This document shows positions 43,606-47,337 of a DNA stretch of 47,337 bases, piece after piece. A program made the position numbers and the translations under genes. Source of the stretch: Chitinophagales bacterium (GTDB lineage Bacteria; Bacteroidota; Bacteroidia; Chitinophagales; CAIODY01); contig JAPJNH010000071.1 of the NCBI GenBank assembly GCA_026461075.1, positions 1-47,337 on the forward strand, written 5' to 3'. Positions within the stretch are counted from its first letter, which is position 1; every line of letters begins with the position of its first letter. The notes beneath the pieces are model-generated. The model was not told the DNA's origin. It saw nothing but the letters and a program-made list of their open reading frames with translations, and ran no database searches.

Positions 43606-44886
43606 TTAGCCAGCAAGAACTTGATAGAGTTGCGCTATATTGAAATGTTTTTGCGCCATGTTTCTAATTTCTTCTGGGGTAATCGTGCGCAAGACTTCCA
43701 AGGAATGCATATAATCTTGTTCTGTTTTATTGAACGTAAAATAGTGATTGATTAAGGAAGCAGTTTGAAAGAAATTGCTCTGCTGATCTACATAATTACC
43801 GAGTAGGTAATTGCGTACGCCATCTAGCTCATCTTGTTCCATCACTTCATTTTGAAGAATTTTTATTTCTTCCAATATGGTGGCGACGGCGTCTTCACGG
43901 ACTTGTTTGCCTACTTCGGTGCTAATTTTAAAATAGTTGCCGAACAAGCGATTGACAATACCTGCATGAATGCCATAGGTATATCCTTTTTCTTCACGCA
44001 CGCTGCTCATCAAACGCGAGCCGAAATAGCCTCCGAGCACGATACAAGTTATTTTATAAGCTTGATAGTCGGGATCTTCGGTTCCGATACAAGCGCCTCC
44101 GATACGAATGGATGTCTGAACGGCGTTCTCCTTTTCAATGTAGGTTTGTAATTCTTTTGCCGCACTAATGCTGTAAGTAGGAATTACGGGCTTATTACCA
44201 GCAGGCCATGCTTCCTTTCCGAAGAAATTTTCTATTTGCGCAAGCACCTCTTGGTTGACAGCGCCATAGACAAACAACTTTGCGTTGCCTGCATGATAAT
44301 GCGATTGATGATAGGCCTTTAGATCGGATGTGCTAACCGCATCATAATCACTGAGTACGTTACTTCGACCATAAGGATGATTCTCTCCAAAAAGAGAAAT
44401 ACCAAATTGCTGGCCAGCCAAGAATTCTGTCTTTTCAGCTTCTTGCTTTAGCGCTTCTTTACCGAGCTTTACTTGCAAGGCTAGTTCTGATTCGCTGAAG
44501 GCCGGTTTTTGGATGACTTCTGCAAGCCAAGGTAGGAGTGCTTGTAGATGTTTGCTCAAACAATAAAGACTCACTGTGGCGAAGTCGCTATCGTGTGCAG
44601 TATTTAACGAAGCGCCATGATATTCGAACCATTCAGCGATTTCGGCAGCACTATGTTTTTCAGTCCCTTCTCTCAATAATCGATTCGTTAAAGAACTCAC
44701 TAATTTCTTAGGATGATTCCATAATCCAGCTTGGAAGGTGAAGGTAAGCTGTATAATCGTGGAGTTATGTACGGTATAAAAGGCTACTGGCATATTATTG
44801 CTCAGTTGCGTCGTTTGATAATTCGGAAAACGTAGGTTTTCACCTATTGCATGGATGGCAGGGCCCTTAATTCTATCAATCGTCAT
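43606..44886 (-). CDS. M16 peptidase homologue without the zinc-binding motif (R/Y subunit type)
   Basis: A 426-residue pitrilysin-fold protein with both M16 halves. The site that normally reads HxxEH (FLEH-like) is LTNRL at residues 66-70, so all zinc ligands there are lost. The R/Y pair in VREEKGYTYGIHAG (Arg297, Tyr304) is kept. In heterodimeric M16B enzymes one subunit carries HxxEH and the other the R/Y pair; this looks like the second type. Its HxxEH partner is not adjacent, so it is an orphan here. There is no signal peptide. A TATCTTTA -7-like sequence lies on the minus strand at 44905-44912. Confidence 0.85.
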   Translation of the reverse strand: MTIDRIKGPAIHAIGENLRFPNYQTTQLSNNMPVAFYTVHNSTIIQLTFTFQAGLWNHPKKLVSSLTNRLLREGTEKHSAAEIAEWFEYHGASLNTAHDSDFATVSLYCLSKHLQALLPWLAEVIQKPAFSESELALQVKLGKEALKQEAEKTEFLAGQQFGISLFGENHPYGRSNVLSDYDAVSTSDLKAYHQSHYHAGNAKLFVYGAVNQEVLAQIENFFGKEAWPAGNKPVIPTYSISAAKELQTYIEKENAVQTSIRIGGACIGTEDPDYQAYKITCIVLGGYFGSRLMSSVREEKGYTYGIHAGIVNRLFGNYFKISTEVGKQVREDAVATILEEIKILQNEVMEQDELDGVRNYLLGNYVDQQSNFFQTASLINHYFTFNKTEQDYMHSLEVLRTITPEEIRNMAQKHFNIAQLYQVLAG

Positions 44887-44938
44887 AGTCTGGTATAATT
44901 AGATTAAAGATAAGGAAAATAGGAAAAGGCTCTAGCTT

Positions 44939-44967
44939 ATCATTATTAAGTTTCAATAATGATTTTT
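44939..44967 (+). other. Hairpin with T-run, possible terminator
   Basis: A perfect 9-bp stem (ATCATTATT with AATAATGAT), a 7-nt loop, then TTTT on the plus strand. No plus-strand gene lies upstream, so if it terminates anything it would be antisense transcription over the M16 gene. Confidence 0.3.
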
Positions 44968-45080
44968 CTAGATTATACAGAACCCTAGAGTGCGTAGAAT
45001 GCAAACGCGAGGTACACCTCACTCCGTTTAATACGAGCCAGAATTTTCTTTTCTGCGGGTTTCAGGTATAGGGGGAGAAT

Positions 45081-45503
45081 TTATTCTGCCACCGCCGCTT
45101 CCATCACTGCGATGTTAAACTTTTTCATCTGCATGAAGGCATACATCGCTTTCGGTGCTGTTTGCGGATTGCTCATCCATTTCCCAAGTTGAGCGGGTAA
45201 TACTTGCCAAGCAACACCGTATTTATCACGGCACCAGCCACATTTGCTTTCTTTACCTTCTTTTGTGAACGCGTTCCAGTAATGGTCAATCTCCGCTTGC
45301 GTTTCACACGTGATCACAAAAGAGATACCATCGTTGAACGCGTTTTCTGTAGCACCATTCAAGGTCATATAACGCTGTCCGTCCAACTCGAACACCGTTG
45401 CCATCGGATTATTAGAAAGCAATTTGCTATTAGGGAAAATAGAAATATAATAGTCGGCCGCTTCTTTAGCGCCAGATTCTAACCAAATACAAGGGTAAGC
45501 CAT
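45081..45503 (-). CDS. VOC-superfamily PhnB-like protein
   Basis: A 140-residue glyoxalase/bleomycin-resistance fold protein of the PhnB/3-demethylubiquinone-methyltransferase-like group. The features are CIWLESGAKEAADYYISIFPNSK at the N-terminus, MTLNGA, ISFVITCETQAEIDHYWNAFTKEGKESKCGWCRDKYGVAWQVLP, and a C-terminal helix. The substrate is unknown. The start MAYPCIWLES is chosen over an upstream ATG lying in the divergent promoter. It is transcribed away from the hydrolase gene from a symmetric promoter. Confidence 0.88.
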   Translation of the reverse strand: MAYPCIWLESGAKEAADYYISIFPNSKLLSNNPMATVFELDGQRYMTLNGATENAFNDGISFVITCETQAEIDHYWNAFTKEGKESKCGWCRDKYGVAWQVLPAQLGKWMSNPQTAPKAMYAFMQMKKFNIAVMEAAVAE

Positions 45504-45524
45504 TTTTTGAGTTTTAGTACTTCC

Positions 45525-45550
45525 CAAAGTTAACAATTTTGTTAATTTTG
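45525..45550. promoter_or_regulatory. Divergent promoter pair built as one inverted repeat
   Basis: A 26-bp inverted repeat with one mismatched pair. The core is TTAACAA-TT-TTGTTAA (45530-45545). The outer arms are the -7 boxes: TAACTTTG on the minus strand (VOC gene, 21 nt from ATG) and TAATTTTG on the plus strand (hydrolase gene, 24 nt from ATG). Both match TAnnTTTG perfectly. Confidence 0.6.
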
Positions 45551-45574
45551 TATTTAGACACTTATCTAATTACT

Positions 45575-46990
45575 ATGCGGAGCAAATATTTACTCGTACT
45601 TATTCTAATCACCTTATTTCAAAGAAATGGACCTCTCTTTGCCCAGTCGATCGCTGGCACATGGAAAGGACAGCTGCAAATTGGCAATATCAATTTGCCT
45701 TTAGTCTTTCATATCAAAGACAGCGCCTCGCAATTAAGTGCTACCATGGATAGCCCTGAACAAGAGGCTTTCGGCATACCTGTCGACAAGGTAAGCTTTG
45801 AACAGAATACGCTAAAACTTCAAATCCTAAAAGCGAAAATCTCTTACAAAGGCACCTTAACAAGCGATAGTATGGTCGGGACCTTCAAACAATCCATCCT
45901 CAAAAAAGCCTTGGTTTTACACCGCGCAGGAACTGAATCTTCTGTTGCGTCCTTATTGCATCCGCAGACACCAAAACCGCCATTCGACTATCCCACGCAA
46001 GAAGTGCATTTCAAAAGCATGGAGCCTTCCGTTACCTTAGCTGGAACGCTTACAATGCCGTCCAATACGAACACTTATCCGGTGCCTGCGGTCGTACTCA
46101 TTAGCGGTAGCGGTCCGCAAGATCGCAATGAAAGTCTATTAGGCCATCAGCCTTTTGCTTTGCTTGCTGACTATCTTACGCGCTTTGGCATCGCAGTATT
46201 ACGTTATGATGATCGCGGTACAGCGTCTTCGACAGGTACTTTTAAGGGCGCCACCACCTACGACTTCGCAAAAGACGTGCGCGGGGCAGTACAATTTCTA
46301 CGCAATACACCAGGCATCGATACGAATCGTATTGGATTAATTGGTCATAGTGAAGGCGGACTCATAGCTCCAATGGTGGCCGTAGAAGATCCGCGAATTG
46401 CCTTCTGTATTTTGATGGCTGGTCCTGCCATGTCCGGCGCAGAACTATTGCCTTTGCAAATGGAGCGCGTGGCAAGAGCCTCAGGGGAGTGGAATGATAC
46501 GCTGGCGAAGGATACAAAAATTTATGCGGATGCGTTTCAACTGATTGCGCACACGCGTTCCAAACTGAAATTACGTCGTCAGCTGTTTCATTATTTCTAT
46601 CGTCATTATGCAGAAATCTCTTCTGCGAAAAATGGTCCTGGAAATAGAGTATTATGGGCTTATTTAGAAATGTGTCTATGGACAGAACCGTGGATGTCGA
46701 CTTTTCTAAAAATCAATCCTGCTGAGTATTTACAGCGCGTTAAAGTGCCTATCCTAGCGCTTAACGGCAGTTTGGATCAGCAAGTACCGAGTGCCGAGAA
46801 TTTGGCGATACTGCGAAAGATTTTGAAGAATGGCGATGCAAGAAATGCGGTAATGGAATTGGAAGGATTGAATCATCTTTTTCAAGAATGTAAAACCGGC
46901 TCTCCGAAAGAATATGCGAAGATCGAACAGACGATGTCTGTTGGTGTGATAACCGAAATGTTGAATTGGATAACGAAGATTTTTAATTAA
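45575..46990 (+). CDS. Exported alpha/beta-hydrolase
   Basis: A 471-residue protein. The signal peptide (MRSKYLLVLILITLFQRNGP, then LFAQ) is followed by a beta-rich N-terminal domain (about residues 25-120, SIAGTWKGQLQIGNINLPLV) that also occurs in other exported hydrolases of this phylum. The hydrolase domain has the oxyanion region ISGSGPQDRNE, RYDDRGTASSTG, and the nucleophile elbow GHSEGG (Ser259). Asp in LNGSLDQQVP and His in LEGLNHLFQ complete the triad. Esterase or peptidase activity is possible. The start at 45575 is chosen because it opens a clean signal peptide downstream of the -7 box. Confidence 0.88.
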   Translation: MRSKYLLVLILITLFQRNGPLFAQSIAGTWKGQLQIGNINLPLVFHIKDSASQLSATMDSPEQEAFGIPVDKVSFEQNTLKLQILKAKISYKGTLTSDSMVGTFKQSILKKALVLHRAGTESSVASLLHPQTPKPPFDYPTQEVHFKSMEPSVTLAGTLTMPSNTNTYPVPAVVLISGSGPQDRNESLLGHQPFALLADYLTRFGIAVLRYDDRGTASSTGTFKGATTYDFAKDVRGAVQFLRNTPGIDTNRIGLIGHSEGGLIAPMVAVEDPRIAFCILMAGPAMSGAELLPLQMERVARASGEWNDTLAKDTKIYADAFQLIAHTRSKLKLRRQLFHYFYRHYAEISSAKNGPGNRVLWAYLEMCLWTEPWMSTFLKINPAEYLQRVKVPILALNGSLDQQVPSAENLAILRKILKNGDARNAVMELEGLNHLFQECKTGSPKEYAKIEQTMSVGVITEMLNWITKIFN

Positions 46991-47002
46991 GAATTAAAGA
47001 TT
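46984..47002 (-). repeat. AT-rich intergenic repeat, copy 4 (inverted)
   Basis: On the minus strand this reads AATCTTTAATTCTTAATTA, the same family as copies 1-3. It overlaps the stop of the hydrolase gene and runs on into further AT-rich sequence. Confidence 0.5.
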
Positions 47003-47239
47003 AAGAATTAAGAATTTTTATTTTATGATAAAAGGGGACAGTAAAATAATAGGCTTATTAGTGATAGAAATCTGTCATTAAAAATCCATTAAAATGCCAC
47101 TTTAGAAGATGATGCGTTAAAATTGAAATGAGGTGTAGCAAAAAAGCGAACGTCCCCGCTCACGAAGTGAGCTTTGTTCGCTTGCGTAACCGAATGAAAA
47201 TTTTAGCATCAGATTCTCTTAGTGGCGATTTTTGCTCCA

Positions 47240-47255
47240 TCCCGAACGTTCGGGA
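47240..47255. repeat. Palindromic repeat TCCCGAACGTTCGGGA
   Basis: A perfect 16-bp palindrome, the best copy of the TCCCGAA-NN-TTCGGGA family. Confidence 0.55.
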
Positions 47256-47323
47256 TTGGGAAAAGTGGAAAGGAGATGTATGTGAAATGAATAATGAAGG
47301 TTGTAATGAATGATGTCCCGAAT

Positions 47324-47337
47324 TCCCGAAGCTTCGG
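47324..47337. repeat. Palindromic repeat, truncated by window end
   Basis: TCCCGAAGCTTCGG runs to the last base. It would be completed by GA if it follows the family. A half-site TCCCGAATT lies just before it. Confidence 0.45.

Larger units (their letters stand above)
46991..47337. other. Non-coding, repeat-rich end of window
   Basis: About 347 bases with no credible gene. It holds AT-rich repeat copy 4, a nested hairpin at 47144-47183 (outer stem AAGCGAAC/GTTCGCTT, inner stem GCTCAC/GTGAGC with GAA loop), and palindromes at 47240 and 47324. A 61-codon open frame at 47128-47313 crosses all of these and is judged spurious. Confidence 0.6.

Noticed and set aside
47128-47313. 61-codon open frame near the window end
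   Set aside because: It runs through a nested hairpin and a perfect palindrome, and its translation has no recognisable pattern.
1-47337. CRISPR arrays, tRNA or rRNA genes, prophage, insertion sequences
   Set aside because: No regularly spaced long repeats, no cloverleaf-like segment in the short gaps, and no integrase, transposase or phage structural gene were seen.

Overview
The window comes from a chromosome of the phylum Bacteroidota (moderate GC, probably a Chitinophagia/Sphingobacteriia-type lineage; the genus cannot be fixed from sequence alone). The evidence is two cell-surface proteins with type IX secretion (T9SS) sorting domains, one type A and one CHU_C/type B; promoters of the Bacteroidota -7 type TAnnTTTG with little Shine-Dalgarno use; a MraY with the long insert usual in this phylum; and MurE with the DNPR signature for meso-diaminopimelate peptidoglycan. 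I see no phage, insertion sequence, CRISPR array, rRNA or tRNA. Coding density is very high and most of the content is housekeeping.

Layout. 1-9.7 kb: asnS (minus), then a tight plus-strand run of M20 dipeptidase, glutaryl-CoA dehydrogenase, prfB (with a programmed +1 frameshift), a Nif3-like protein, a zinc-ribbon coiled-coil protein, a TPR protein, gatC and a LolD-type ABC ATPase. 9.7-13.2 kb: aroE and a large T9SS cargo protein (minus). 13.3-15.6 kb: pdhA, a membrane-anchored TPR protein, an intrinsic terminator, and ribH. 15.6-17.9 kb: murG and lysC (minus). 18-25 kb: a large secreted macroglobulin-like protein, ACMSD (kynurenine pathway), a small unknown gene, an acyltransferase (plsC-type), L-threonine dehydrogenase and an exported TPR protein. 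25-28 kb: GNAT acetyltransferase, tatC, aroQ and a family 2 glycosyltransferase. 28-37.5 kb: the front part of the division/cell-wall (dcw) cluster, mraZ-rsmH-ftsL-ftsI-murE-mraY-murD-ftsW. 37.5-39.5 kb: an S4 RNA-binding protein, miaA and a pRiA4b-ORF3-like protein (minus). 39.5-47.3 kb: lpxB, an OmpA-type lipoprotein, a CHU_C surface protein, an M16 homologue lacking the zinc site, a VOC/PhnB-like protein, an exported alpha/beta hydrolase, and a repeat-rich non-coding end.

How the genes fit together. Peptidoglycan synthesis dominates. The dcw cluster supplies lipid I synthesis, the flippase/polymerase partner and the division transpeptidase. murG, which normally follows ftsW, has moved next to lysC, whose pathway supplies the diaminopimelate that MurE adds. 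murC, ftsQ, ftsA and ftsZ are not in the window. lpxB, plsC and the glycosyltransferase add envelope functions, and tatC plus the T9SS cargo point to export. ACMSD and glutaryl-CoA dehydrogenase are two steps of the 2-oxoadipate branch of tryptophan breakdown. aroE and aroQ belong to the shikimate pathway.

The points most worth a second look are regulatory and structural. Two opposed arrays of 10-bp-spaced GTGGG repeats lie in front of mraZ and are likely MraZ operators. The prfB frameshift has only a poor Shine-Dalgarno-like stimulator. An intrinsic terminator sits just before the ribH start. One divergent promoter pair is built as a single 26-bp inverted repeat. Two families of short intergenic repeats are present, and convergent genes are packed so tightly that their stop codons overlap. 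I did not find a clear new multi-gene defence or metabolic system.
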